NCBI GenBank assembly: GCA_002189035.1
Contig: CM007989.1
Location: forward strand, 4,557,001-4,621,000
Source of the DNA: Utricularia gibba
Lineage: Eukaryota; Streptophyta; Magnoliopsida; Lamiales; Lentibulariaceae
Reading direction: 5' to 3'
Length of the DNA stretch: 64,000 nt
The notes below the pieces were generated by a model. That model saw nothing but the letters and a program-made list of their open reading frames with translations. It did not search any database and was not told the origin of the DNA. This document shows, in pieces, positions 23,299 through 36,116 of this stretch (position 1 is its first letter; every line of letters begins with the position of its first letter). Position numbers and translations under genes: made by a program.

Positions 23299-23986
23299 AA
23301 CACGTAACAACTGTAAAATTTAATATAAAACGTTTTTCACAAAACTCAACTCTGTGAGATTGACACCCATACTATGCTTATTTGGGTTTTATGTTTTTCA
23401 AAATTAAAATTTATTGAGAAAACGACACGTAACAGTACAGATCAACCCATGGATGTCCTACGAGAATCTATTGCGGATAAGCTATTGGTATTATCTTATA
23501 ATAGAAAGAAGAGCATAATTTAATGGACTCTTGCAAAATATGTTTCTCATTTCAATGCATTATCTATAATAAAAACATATGGTATTTAATATGTAAAATG
23601 AAGAAACAAACATAATTTGTAATATGTTTGATGGAGTCAAAAATCGGTAGATGTCAAGTAAAAAATATCACAAGAAGCCTACGTAAATCAATCAGAGAAT
23701 TGAGTATCAAATCAGTTCTTATAATAGGAAATCAGTTTTGAACCAAGAAACAAACTCTGACCACCTATAACAGAGGTGGCAGTTATATGTTAGTGAGACC
23801 ATATGTGCAGTCAACATAACCACCAGACACAGAAAGTAATTGACATTCTAAGAAATCGGTGGCTCGAGTCTCTCCTACAAATAGGAGAACGTTTGAAGGT
23901 AAACGTATCTATATCACTCACAAATCATTGTAAACCACCCTCTCCACACTTTAACAAAACCCTCTTCTCCGATGAGCTCCCCCCAA
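23299..23986. other. Intergenic DNA between chromovirus and hAT relic
   Basis: No gene recognised. A short plus-strand open frame (23803-24093) runs across the hAT end and is not supported. Confidence 0.4.
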
Positions 23987-25800
23987 TAGAGGTGCAATCA
24001 ATTCGAATCAGAATCTACGATTCCAAGAGAACAGCATCCATACGGTATTGGTTCAATTCGACATACTTGCAACCATGGAACCATCAGTTTTGAACCGTGA
24101 ATCGTACATATTAATAAATTACAAAATTCTAAATATTTAATAAATGTATATGAAAACATAAAAACAGTCATTTTTTTGAAAAAATAATTATGACACCGAA
24201 AATCATTGTAAACGATTATGAATAATTATAAAGTTGGAGTAATATTAATAAATAAAAAATATATTACCCATTTAGAAAATTATTAAAATACTCAATACAT
24301 ACTTAAACAAATATGTAATTTGCAAAGTGCAAACTACTACCTCTGTCCACTAGTGGTTGCCAAGTGTCAACTGCTAGTGTGTGCACTTGTGGCTGTGCAG
24401 TGTGGTGTGTGCACATGATTTTGAAAGTAACCATTACATAATGACAAATTACTTAAGTCTCGTCAAAATAGATTATGCTTAGAGTGTGATAATAATGTGG
24501 AATTATCTAATTTTTTAATTATAACATTTTTCAAATAATTGTAGTACGTTATTTGATAATTAATGAACTTTTTTTTATTAGTTGAGAACCTTCTTTTGAT
24601 AGTATAATAAAACAAGCTTTACTAGGGTACAAAAAATGTTGTAGAAAAACTGCAAATAATATTGCATTTAAGGATTTTAAAAACAAGCGTGATTATTAAA
24701 TTTCTGCTTTTAAATCTTTATAATATAATTTTTGTTTATATTGTAATAGTTAGGAAAGTTACAACAATGAAAGTTATATTATTATTACTTCTTCTTAGGT
24801 GAATAATTCTTAGTATATGTAAAAATGAATTTTAGCTCTTTAAAAATGTTCATCATATAATAGTTTTTCCCTTGAAGAAATAAAAAAAAATTATAGCATT
24901 TTATGCAATTTCTGATAAGATTTTCTGTTCTTTAGTTAACTCGTCTGCCAACACAAATGTTATTGACATTTTAAAGAGTAGTATAAATACTATATTTAAT
25001 AGTTTTCTTCCACATTAAATACACTTGTCATATTTTAATTTTTTGCGTTCAAAATCTTTTGAAAGAATGTAAAATTCTTTTAAATATTATTCATGATTTA
25101 GTTACTATAATTAGAATTATACCTAATAGAAAAGATGATTTTAAAAGTATTTATCATGAAAAAATATTTATTATCATAAATTTCAAATTGATTGTTCAAC
25201 TAGATGAAATTCTACATATGACATGTTACAATTTTTTTATTTAGAATGAAAATGATCTTATTGAATTTTATGAATTTTTTATGGGTAAGAATTTCTTAAC
25301 ACATTTTATTTTTTTAAAAAATAAGAAGTTTAGTAAATTTATTAGAAATATTTTTTTATTTTACTGAGATTTTGAGTGTTATTTATTATCAACCTTTTCA
25401 ACTTGTGCTTTCATGTATTTGTAAAATTTCATTTCCTTTTATGATCATCAAGGTGATTGTGATTTTTTGAGAGATGTTGTGTGAAGTATGAAAAATAATG
25501 TTTTGGATGCATGGGATTAAGTCAAGAGATGTAAAAATTTTACTTGAATGCATTTGAAAATCTTTTAATGTGAATGATAATGCTATTTCCATTAAAAATT
25601 ATGCAGATATTGATATTGATGCTAATAACATTTTACATGCTATATGTTCTTTTTATGCTTCTAGATAGAGTGATCTTAGTATTATTATTCCTAAAACATG
25701 TAATAATTCGCGTGTGGCAATCGCAATCTAATATGGATATCATTTGTTTCATCCTCTTCATGATCTTCTTTAAATTATATTGATCAATAATACTATATTT

Positions 25801-26048
25801 GTTGAGGGTGTCAATGATGATAACTTTGATATCTTGGGTTGGTGGAAGACAAATTTTACTGCTTACCCCATATTGACTAGAATGCTAGAAGATTTTCTAA
25901 CAAATTTAACATATACAGTGGCATCTAAAAGTATTTTTAGTGTAAGGGAATGAGTTCTTAATCGCAAGCGTTTCAAATTGAATGCGGAGACCTTAGAGGC
26001 ATGCATTTATCTAAAAGAATGGCTGGAGGCAATAAAAAGTGATCCATG
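25801..26048 (+). pseudogene. hAT transposase C-terminal dimerisation domain relic
   Basis: Plus-strand reading gives FDILGWWKTNFTAYPILTRM, then TVASKSIFSV, an in-frame stop, and LNAETLEACIYLKEWL. This is the hAT dimerisation pattern (D.L.WWK.N...YP.L..MA.D.L, VASES.FS, L....V.AL....WL). Confidence 0.85.
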
Positions 26049-26794
26049 AAAATTGAGAACTAAATTTGAGTTCGAGTGAAGATGAAGTTGAAGACTCCTA
26101 ATTCCGAAACATTGGAGATGAAAAGTGAATTTTTGTAATAGAATGTTTTATTCATGCTTTTAATAGATATTGGATTGCAAATGCAAACGTCTAAAAAATT
26201 AAGAACTAGATTCTTGATATTGGATGAATAAGAGATTTGAGACTAAGAACTCAATTAGTTGATTGAGAGTGAACTCTCAACCCATGAAGGTCTAATGGAA
26301 TTTGCATTGAGCATAGAGCATTTCCGTTGTGGTTTATGCTTGTTATTATTGTCATTTTTAAAAGAAATATTAGAATATTTAAAGATTCATTTGTCTCATT
26401 TGACTAAAAGATCCATTTCAAATGTGTTGGCATTCGTGAGTATTTGTGACACGAACCACTACACACTAATTAAAGGGGTGAGAATAGGATTTCAATAATG
26501 GTGGACAAGTTTTGTTTGGCTACATACTTCAATAAAACTCAAGTTTCCTCAACACCCTAATTCTAGTAAAATAGGTAAGTCCAAAGGGAAATCTATCAAT
26601 ATCTAGTTAGGAGAAATGTTAATAAAAATATTTCATATTTTTTTCCATATTCTTATTGTAGAATTTGCTACCTTGCATAAAAAAGGATGCACAAGATCTT
26701 ATACTTCTCTTATCAAGTATGCAAAGGAATTTTAGTGACATTTTACCACCTTTTGTGAATGCACTAAGGGACAAAACTCTATTGATGGGGTGTA

Positions 26795-27082
26795 TTGAAG
26801 AATCCTAAAGCAACTAAGAAGGATGGAGATGTGTCTAGAGATGAGAGGACATGGGATGCTAATAATCTAGAGGGGGGCAAGCACACACATGATGTTAATG
26901 ATGCGGATAATAGACTTGCATTTATAATAAAAGAGAATGAAAAGCTTCGCTACAAGCAGAATTCATATGAGAGTCGTTGGGCATACACCGAACCATCTTT
27001 GAGTGTCTCTGAGCCACAACAGAAGTTGATTATCTTGGATATAAATGATGTATTCATAGACATCGTATACAAGGTTGGATAA
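26795..27082 (+). pseudogene. Possible captured fragment resembling an FCP1-like phosphatase N-terminus
   Basis: A 95-codon open stretch inside the hAT relic ends EPQQKLIILDINDVFIDIVY. It resembles the KKLLVLDLNG.L.DIV entry strand of plant FCP1/HAD-like phosphatases, in which the Asp residues of DLNG.L are the phosphoacceptor site. The N-terminal part is acidic and polar with no motif. The similarity stops after about 20 residues and nothing further downstream continues it. It could be chance, or a host exon carried by the transposon. Confidence 0.25.
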
Positions 27083-28075
27083 TCAAGGTCACAAACCTCT
27101 CTAGACAAAATCATACATGGTCGATCAAGTACCTTAACACAATACTTATTTTTATCTGTTATATGCATTAACACTTTGTGAGATATCATAAATACTTTTT
27201 CACCTAATGTATACAGTCTTTTTACGTCCATATGTCTGTGCCTTTCTTAGATGGTGCTTGGATAATTTTATGTAGCCATATGGTCATCCCGTGGTGGGTA
27301 CATGTGCTATATCATTTTTTTCACCTTTAAAATTGTGCAAATACCATGCAAATACGGTCTTTTGTATGGAGCAACTGTAACCAATAATTCCATAGGTCTT
27401 TTAACCTTCATTATTTGACAAACTCATTTTTGTGTGGGATCAGTTAATGACTATGGACATAGGTATATGTGTTTACAACAATCCTAACAATACGCTCTAT
27501 ATAAAAGAGTTGATTTGTGTTTGAGCTATGAACGATGGGTTGAATACCAGATATAACCATTACAATACCCTCTTTGTTGATGACTCACCTCACAAGTTAA
27601 TAAAAAATTCGGTAAGCCATTTTTGCAATTCTCATCTAGCATATACTTGATTATATATCAAAACTAACCCTACATTTTTCAACAAAATAATGCTATTTTT
27701 CCAAAGCTTATGTGCACATCAATAGGGAAGATGCATCACCAAATGTTGATGGTGAAATGTGAACTTTTCTTGAAGGGCTATAGTTTGTCATGATGTTCAA
27801 AGCTATATTAATAATAACCAAATAGGACAGCTCACCATACGTTAGTGACATGTCTTATGGGAATATTATGCATACATATAGGATAATTAGAGTTACCCTA
27901 TATCAAAACCGTCTGTACGGTTCCAGTTCTAGTTGGATTCAAGGTTTCGGAATCCGATTCTAAAATAAAACCAAAATGGTGGTCCATGACGAACCGTGGT
28001 TTTTGAACCAATGGTTCACTCGAACCATATGGTTCCGAATCAAAACCCTACGATTCGGAACTGGTTGCACCTCTA

Positions 28076-29100
28076 CCCCTAGCTCCGTAGTTTTCCGTCC
28101 AAAATTAATTTCCACGTAAACGTAATCCTTAATCCTTCTTCATTGCTTTACATGCAACTACAAATCGGATTGTAACACCAATAAATGAAGCACTCATTAT
28201 CGGTTTAACACCCGAAAAAAAAATCCTATGCCGATCCAATTTTCGACCACAACACTATTCATACTTATGTACAATCTATCTTCAATTACTTAAAAATAAA
28301 TTCTATTTAAATAGTGGATAGTACAGACTATTATTACTTATTTGTCATCGAATTATCTAATAACTTCTACTTGGTCATGAGTAGAAGTTACAAAAAAGTC
28401 ACACAAACTATAGCCTTAGGGTATAATCAGCACTACTTATTTTTAACTTATGATTTAAAGTGCAAGTTAAATTAATTATTACAGACTATTTCAATTTTTG
28501 ACTTATTTTTGACTTTTACTTTTACTTCTACTTATTTCCCTACTTATTTCATTTTGACTACAAACTAAGTTGAAAATCTATTTTTTCAATAAGTAGCAAA
28601 TTTGTTACTTATCAAAATAAGTTGACTACTTATTACAAAATTTTCATTTAATAGCCCTCTTCCACCAAATATGTTCACTCTCAAAATTTTCATTTAATAT
28701 CCCTCTTCTAAATCTTATTCATTGTATTCACTTTCATAGTGAAAAACATTGTGCTTTTGCATCTCCTCTTCTGCTTCTAGTAAGAACACAAATCTCTCAT
28801 AATTTTTTTCAATGTTTTACCCTCCCATAATTTCTACAAATTTGTATCAAGTTCTATCAATTTCTATTGAGGGATTTGTATGAATTTTTGTTAGGGTAGA
28901 ATTTGATGTTATTTCTATTAAGGTATTTGTACTATTAAGATATGCAGAAGCATAAGAAAACTTATTTGTTTGATTGAAAAAGTATTGGCTTCCTTGGAGA
29001 TCACTTCACGTGTCATTATTTGTTTAAAAAATTTTTTTATCAAATTGTTCTTATATGTACTTTAATATAATTACTTCTTTTTATTGAGTTTTTTGTCTTT
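28076..29100. other. Intergenic DNA, possible Harbinger non-coding end
   Basis: AT-rich. The 28430-28630 stretch with repeated ACTTATTT-type motifs precedes the Harbinger ORFs and may be its left end. No terminal repeat was pinned. Confidence 0.35.
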
Positions 29101-29118
29101 TATAACAGTCATTAAACA

Positions 29119-29316
29119 ATGAAATCTCAAAAAGGTAAAGCACCAGTTAAGAGAAAGCTTTTGGAAATAATGTGGGATGGAAATAAGACATTCATACTAC
29201 TAAATGCCATTTTGAATGAGATTACCAAGAGGAATCGATCAACAACATTCTGCTCAATTGGGTGGGAGAACATCAAGAATGAAGTGAACGAAAAGCTTAA
29301 ATCATCTATGACATGA
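29119..29316 (+). pseudogene. Harbinger ORF1, Myb/SANT-like DNA-binding relic
   Basis: It reads MWDGNKTFILLNAILNEITK and TFCSIGWENIKNEVNEKLKS. This is the plant Myb/SANT-like pattern (W....E..L...L......G...F...GW..I...FN). Further pieces continue to about 30125 in other frames. Confidence 0.65.
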
Positions 29317-30429
29317 AGTGTATCAAGAATCTACATAATGAGCTTCAAAGCGAATAGACTCTTTGAAAAAAAAATTGTTGATAGGTCTTAGGTTTTCATC
29401 TTAGTGGAGCGACAAACATGCATCCACATTTTTTGAATGATCAATTACATATGAGTCATCAATGAACTATTTCTCTATATGTAACTGTAACCTTCAAATT
29501 TAGTTCATTTGGTTATGTGTATTACCATTGAGATACTTACATTTTAGGAGAATAGCAACTTCAAGAAACTCAAGGACAAGATGCTGTTATATCCCGATAT
29601 GCTAGCATAGATTTTTGATCTAGTGATACATTATGGTGAGAAAAGATATGGGCTAGCTGATGATATTGTTGTTTAAGATAAGAAATCTAATAAAGAGGAG
29701 GATCCATTGTTGTTTTTTAGAGATACACTAGATACAAATGACTTTTCAAAATCATTGAAAATTATAAATACACCACTTACTATAAGTGCCTTGTATTCAA
29801 AAGAAGTCATATCAATTCAGAGCAATAACCATGTTGTGATCCTTAATGTAAAAGGGATAGTAAGGAAAGTAATAGTGAAAAAATTGTGTATTTTTCTAAG
29901 GGTATGGCTGTTGTTTCAAAGAAAATATGTATTGAGATTGCTGCAGAATTTAAATTTTCCATTGAAAAATGTGTTCCATTGCTAGATGTAGCATATACCA
30001 TTCACAAAGGAGGAACTATATATCTGCAAGCTTTAAAATTCTTTAAGTATCAACATATTTATGAGATTTTCGTGTCTTTGACAAATTCCACAATTCAAAA
30101 AGACTTCATTGAAGTTGAAATTTGAAGGCAAGGTAGGGCTCTAGCATCTACTATTAGATCAGATGCTACATGTCCAAGAAAATATTGATGTAAGTTAGGT
30201 ATTTTTACTATCTATGTGATTATGCTTTATGTTGACATTTTCAAGTTTCATTTGTGTGATGGTAGATATTTGTTAATATGATTGTACTTTTTTATTCTAC
30301 TAAAAAATACAATATTGTTTTCATGTGATTTTTACTTTGAATTTCATAGAATTGTACCTTTAGATTTGATAAACACAAAATAATTATAATTATGTTGTAC
30401 CTCCAACAACCACAGTTACTACCATTACA

Positions 30430-31720
30430 ACACAATGGCTTCTTCCTCCAACAATGAGCCATTTGATGATTTCTCCAATGATGAAAACAGAATGGTGAGG
30501 TGCCGATGTGCCGAGTTTCTTGAGATGCAACTTTCTCAAATGAAGCTTCTTTAAGATTACCATGAACACTACATGGTTGAATAACCTATCTACAATCATG
30601 CTATTAGTGGATGGTCTCTTTTACTATTGATGCTGAATGGACATGATAATCAGGTGTACAACGAGTTGTGTATGCATAGCCTAACATTTCTTCAATTTTT
30701 TGAGTTGTTTGTGAATGTCTATAGATTAACAAAGCAGCAATATACTTATGTGGAGAAGACAGTGGTCATTTTCCTATAAAGGGTAGGTAAAAAAGAAGGA
30801 TATTCAAGTCTTCAAGAATTCTTCGTTCAAGAAAAGGATCTCATACACATGACATTTCATAATGTGATTAAGGCATGTGGCAGAATGGAAAAGGATTGGA
30901 TCACCACAAAGCATGACAATACACAAGTGCATCTGTTTTTCAACAACAATGCCAAATATGCATGTTTCAAAAATTGTATCGATGTTATAGATGGTACTCA
31001 TATTAAAACATGCATTCCTGAGACTTAGAAAGCATAATTTATTGGGCGTAAAGGATATCCTACTCAAAATATACTTGTTGTGTTGTGATTTTAATATTAA
31101 ATTTACTTATGTTATGGCTTGTAATGAAGGTATTAGTCACAATAGTAGAATTCTTAGGGATTGCTTAAGTGAGCCAAGTCTACATTTCCAAATATATACG
31201 TGGGTTGATTTTTGAACTCGTCTCCTTTATTTTCAAATTTATCTTGCTGTGATTCAGTAAGATTAATTTTTTGTAGTCAAGTATTATATGATGGATACTG
31301 GATTTGTGAATACAATAGACTTTATATCACCATTTCAACGTAAGAGATATCATCTTCTAGACTTTCATTGTCAAACTCAAGGAGGAAACAAAAATAACGT
31401 GAATGCCTCAACGCTTGAGATGCATTATCAAGCATCCGAAAAAAACGATTTCAGATGGTCAATGATGTATCAACTAACATGAAATACAAATATCAAGTGA
31501 GATTAGTTGTAGCCATAATGACCATACACAATTGGCTATATCATGTTAACAAGGAAGATAATGGTTCTCATTTATCTTATTTTGAAGGTGATAATTGTAA
31601 TGTAGACAATAATGATGTCATTGAAAAAGAAAATGAAGATGATATCACAAATCAACATATGGACTTATTATGGGACTCAATTGTTGATGAATTGTGGGTT
31701 ATTTATGGACGAAGATCATG
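30430..31720 (+). pseudogene. Harbinger DDE transposase relic
   Basis: Translated pieces in order: GHDNQVYNELCMHSLTFLQF, TFHNVIKACGRMEKDW, YACFKNCIDVIDGTHIKTCI with the first catalytic Asp, FTYVMACNEGISHNSRILRD, MMDTGFVN with the second Asp, and VRLVVAIMTIHNWLYHVNK at the end. The order matches the DDE_Tnp_4 fold. At least six stops or shifts make it non-functional. Confidence 0.85.
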
Positions 31721-31900
31721 AATTTTTAGGAATTCCATATAATGTCTATGAATATAATAGTAATTTGAATACTTACATTGCAACTCTAGAAAATGTGTAT
31801 ACTTACAACATCAATTCAATCAGTCATGTGCTTAATTTAGGAATTCCAAGACAATCTTAACATTACTATTAGTGCTTCTATTTATAAAACTGTATAATGA

Positions 31901-32538
31901 AGACATGAAAGTAGGACACTTGTCAAAGAAGAAGAATCGGATTTATTCCATGAGCGATCAACTAAATTTATAATATTGCAAGAGAATAAATAAACTCAAG
32001 AATGGTCTTGATCGAAGTTAGCCACCTAGAAAAATGAAATGCGCACCTTTGTTGTAGGGACATCCAGATCAACTTATTTAGAAAAATATTTAGTGTATAA
32101 TTTTTATTTTGAAAATTTATCTAATGTACAAAATATATTACAAAAGTATGCAACTTTTTTCTTTTTCTCTCTTTCATTAATTATATATAATTATGAATAT
32201 AAAATACTATTATTTAATCAAACAAAACATATAATTCTAAAATAATATACGATATGAAAATAGCATTATATGGCAATTTTTACATAAAACGTATTATTTT
32301 ATACGGATCGAAGAATTTAGGGGAAAAAATAAATATTTTAAAATATGTTAAATATAAATATTTAGTCAGCATGTCTGCAGATATCTATAATATAAAAAGA
32401 CTTGCACATTTTGAGGGGTGGACATGGGGTTTGGATGGAAGTCAATGCGTCAGAACTTAAATCTGAAAACACCCTGAACAAGGAGCAGAAACAGTGGAGC
32501 AATCCGTGCGCACTTTGTGTAAGAGGAGCACCAGCAAC
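31901..32538. other. Intergenic DNA downstream of the ALY gene
   Basis: AT-rich to about 32400. It probably contains the 3' untranslated region of the minus-strand ALY gene next to 32539. No other gene is recognised. Confidence 0.45.
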
Positions 32539-34489
32539 TTAGGATTCCATGGCTTCGGCATGATACTTGTCGAGCTCTTTGTCAAGCTCCTCCGCGGATT
32601 TTTTCACCCACTGAGCTCCTCCACGGCCTCCTCTACGTGACAGTGACTGTGACTGTGACTGTGACTGTGCCTGCGCTCCTCCGCGTCCCCGACCCCTGCC
32701 CCTGCCAGCCATGCCTCCACGAACACCTCCTCGACCCCTCGCCCTGCCGAACGTTCGATTCACTGCAGAAATGCCACCTCTCGGGATAGACGGTCCTGCA
32801 GTCCTGCGAACGATACACATCCTCATAAACATTTCTGAAAAGCAAGCTGGATAGAGAGCACTCTCAACCAGGGCCATGAATGTTTTCACTTACGCCATGA
32901 CAACAGTTCGCTTTGGCCCGTTCGTGCCTCCGACAACATTAACACGGGGTGATACAGCAGTTTGAATATTGTCTCCAACTATCTCAACCTTCATGGGCCT
33001 CCCATCCAACTGAACATTGTTATATCGGCGGAGTGCTTGTACTGCATCACTTCTCCTTAGGAAAACAACTTCAGCGGTGCCCTGGGAAATTCCATCACAA
33101 GGCAAAGCTATAAGGAACAGCATCAACTGCACACACACAGAATTCGACAACATCTGCAACACAACTTGCTGAAAACCCTTCTTCATTTTAAGCTTACACT
33201 TGAATAAACCTTGGCAATATGTATAAAAATCAAGCTTACACTTGGGCGCCCATTTCTGTTGAAATGTACTGCATAACGAACAAGCTCGCCAATCTCAGAG
33301 AAGAGCTCCTGGGGTGGGAATATTTCAGCATACGCCCAATAAAAACCATTTCAAATGTTGAACACATGAGGTTAATATACTTATACCCTTATATCTTCAT
33401 TTGTAACACCGATGTCTAAGTTGGAAATATGCAGTTTTGTACCAACTTCTCTCCCCGATAAATCAGCCGCTTTAATACTGTCCTCGACAAGACCATTATG
33501 CCAGGGCAAAGTCTTGGTTCTTCGAATGGACTGGTGCAAGGAAGCCGAAAACACATATAGAGACAGAGAAAATCAATACGAGGTACAACCAGAAAACAAC
33601 AATCTATTGTTCACGTTAATGATATATCAGAAAAGTTCCACGATGAAGACACCTCATAGGCTCAGAATGAAAATATATAATACCACTGAGAATTGAGGTA
33701 TGAAATTATCTACAACTTAGAGATCCTTCAGCGGCCTGAAAGATAGCCATTCAGGCTTGAGATCCAGCCACCAAACGGTAACGGTTGCAGTCTTTGCAGA
33801 ATACCATAAACCTCATAGAATGTAATGGACAGATAGCTCAGAAAAAAATTATCAAATAACCTATGACATCCACCAAACTCCCCCTCGAAAATGAAGGACG
33901 AAAGAATAGAGAGCCTCTGGTAACAACAGTGTAAGCATCTTGCTGCTTTTCTAGTGGTTTTATTTATAACAATGCAAAGCACATCAGCGTGTGATCAGAG
34001 CTCTTCTAAATTTCATTCCAGATATACTTTAATCCGTACGCCCAAAGCCGATATTCCAGTTTTGACAAATAAGCCATTCAAAGTGTTCAAAATGATCCAA
34101 AAGAGCTGCAGAACCATCATATTCCACAACACTGACTAACATAATATACCAGGTTCTCTCATAGTCCATGGAATTGCAAGCTTCTTCAAAAACCATACTT
34201 TCTTTGTTTCTAGTGCAACTACGCGAGCTTCATCATGGTACTATAGCTTAGAGATTTGTCAAGAAAATGCATAAACTTCCATAACTGGGCTTGCCTTGGC
34301 AATTGAAAATGCTGAAGGTCGAACATTTAGACCGAGCACGTTTCTGCGTAGAGCCCCAAATATTCGGCCACCTCTCAGTGGCCGTAAACGCCCTCTTCCA
34401 AATTGAGGCCCGGCAAAGCCCCTGGCTTCTCTTCTACTGTTTCTCTTGTTCTGTATCACATCATCCAACGACATATCCAAAGATGCCAT
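32539..34489 (-). CDS. ALY/THO4 mRNA-export adaptor, five coding exons, 286 aa
   Basis: Exons on the minus strand: 34295-34489, 33387-33530, 33240-33308, 32894-33081, 32539-32803. They join without frame conflict into 861 nt. Residues 1-12 (MASLDMSLDDVI) form the N-terminal helicase-binding motif, and 20-50 are RG-rich. Residues 97-170 are an RRM with LHISNLDIGVTNEDIRELF and TAEVVFLRRSDAVQAL. An RG-rich linker follows, and the end ELDKELDKYHAEAMES is the conserved C-terminal motif. ALY proteins bridge spliced mRNA, the THO/TREX complex and the UAP56 helicase in the nucleus. The closest remembered relatives are Arabidopsis ALY3/ALY4. Intron 1 has a GC donor (AAG then GCAAGC). A GTAAG near 34826 and an acceptor just before the ATG suggest a 5' UTR intron. 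The gene appears intact. Confidence 0.92.
32637..32668. repeat. Hexanucleotide repeat coding for a Gln-Ser run
   Basis: About five units of TGACTG inside the last ALY exon encode alternating Gln and Ser on the minus strand. The tract is in frame and could vary in length between individuals. Confidence 0.8.
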
Positions 34490-34929
34490 TCTACGAAGTC
34501 TGCAATTTTTCCACATGCAAAACTTCTTAACAATTAAGCGAATAGAAAAAGAACAATTAAAATCATCTTTTAAATTAAAAAAACCCTCTCTTTTCGTCGA
34601 AAACTAAAACACAAGTTTGAATCACAAATCAACGAAGAAAACGAAACAGATCGGATCCAATTGAACACAGGGAACAACGATACAAGTGATGAAATCAGAC
34701 GAATATCATTAAAAAAACAAACACATGAGAATCGCAAACCTGAATTAGAAACGCAGTAAGTCAAGCAATCGCCGTTCGTATCGAAGACACAAAGCCACCT
34801 CAAAAGGTCTCAGAAACCAAGGAACTTACAGGCACAGAAGAGCAAAGGAGGACACGAAACAAAAGCTCAAGGAAATTGCAGAGTATCCGGAATTCTAGAT
34901 CTAGGGTTCCAAAGAAGAGAACCGCGCGA

Positions 34930-36116
34930 CCTCCAAATCACGCATAAACAGATATTTATCGTCAACGGCTCACTTACTTGTGGGTCAATGGGCTTTTCTG
35001 CGGCTCATTCAAGTTTGGGCTTCCAGGCCTCTACATCGGCCTTTTTAATTGGTCATAATTGATATCATAATGGGCTGAGCCTCAGTCTGGACCCACTTAA
35101 TACCAATACTTTTGCCTTTGCCTCGAAATGACAAACACGTGCGCTTTTTCGATTCCAGAAATTTGATTTTTAATTTTTTTTTAATCAGAATTTAAACTTT
35201 TTTTAATTGGTCCAATGAGCAATTACGGTAATTTACTATACAGAAAAAAAGAATCGAATTCTCTGACGCGTACCGGATACGCAATCTCAAAAAAGGAAAA
35301 AAATGACTACATCAAAAAGTACTTGGACACATATTTGCCTGCCATATTAAAAATAGAAACACCAAAATATCCCATACAATAAAACTTGAGTGGCACTTCT
35401 AATTAATTTGTTTAATCATTTTATAATATTAGGCTCCTCATTTCATAAAATGTTATTAAACCCATTTTACTTCTTCTATCACCAAATTCAAAATGATATT
35501 AGATTGAAAGACTTATTTATCTGAATCACGAATGTTCTATTCAATACACATATATACTTAAATACTCTTGAATTCAATAACTTCAACACATCATTCAAAT
35601 GCAAGAATATTTAAGTATATATGTGTGGAACTTGTATATTTAACCTGTCCCGAACCTAGTGAATCAAAGACCTTTTTATGGTTTAACGTGATGAGTTTGA
35701 AATGAACTTTGAAATAGTATGTTGTGATTAGTATAAATTATCATGATTTGAGAGATATTTAGAAGTTGGAAAACATTTTTTAGGGGCTTTTGATATTTAT
35801 AATAGATTAAAATCATCATTCAATAGTTATTTAGGAACATATTTTCAATTATAACAATAGAATGTATATTTATTAAAATATAAATAAATAAAATATATTA
35901 TTAATTAAAACTATCCTATCAAATGCATTAACTTCATTTTTGTAAAAAAACGTAATATAAATCCTCATTGCTTGTTAGAAAAATCTGTAAATTTTAGGCT
36001 TAATCCATTATCTAATCCATGCAATTCTTCATAATCCCGTCACAAATTCTCATAAATCCTCTTTCCCTTTTGTTTTTTTCGTAGCCACCATTTTTTTCTC
36101 CACGCTTTTTTTCCTC
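34930..36116. promoter_or_regulatory. Intergenic region between divergent ALY and lyase genes
   Basis: About 1.2 kb separating two divergently transcribed genes. It holds the promoter of each, but only one TATA box (36118-36125) can be assigned. A 25-bp inverted repeat lies in the middle (35546-35570 and 35602-35626). The rest is AT-rich. Confidence 0.5.
35546..35626. repeat. Inverted repeat, 25-bp arms with one mismatch and a 31-bp loop
   Basis: The left arm is 35546-35570 (ACACATATATACTTAAATAC onward) and the right arm 35602-35626, its reverse complement except for one base. It could be a small foldback transposon or a transcribed hairpin. No flanking duplication was assigned. Confidence 0.8.

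Larger units (their letters stand above)
23987..28075 (+). mobile_element. hAT-type DNA transposon relic with matching terminal inverted repeats
   Basis: The left end reads TAGAGGTGCAATCAATTCGA and the right end, reverse complemented, TAGAGGTGCAACCAGTTCCG. The match covers 11 of 11 outer bases and continues with a GAATC box. Subterminal GAACC/GGTTC motifs are repeated near the right end (27920-28060). Inside, 25801-26048 encodes the hAT C-terminal dimerisation domain. The 8-bp flanks (CCCCCCAA and CCCCTAGC) do not match well, so the duplication is lost or the end is off by a few bases. Most of the transposase is no longer readable. Confidence 0.7.
29100..31900 (+). mobile_element. PIF/Harbinger DNA transposon, decayed
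   Basis: Two coding parts typical of this superfamily lie in the same orientation: a Myb/SANT-like ORF1 (from 29119) and a DDE transposase (30430-31720). Both are broken by stops. The terminal inverted repeats and the TTA/TAA duplication were not found, so the limits are approximate. Confidence 0.75.

Noticed and set aside
23979-28083. 8-bp target duplication of the hAT relic
   Set aside because: CCCCCCAA and CCCCTAGC share only the leading Cs, which is not convincing.
32039-32460. Two 68-codon plus frames between the Harbinger relic and ALY
   Set aside because: AT-rich random frames with no motif.
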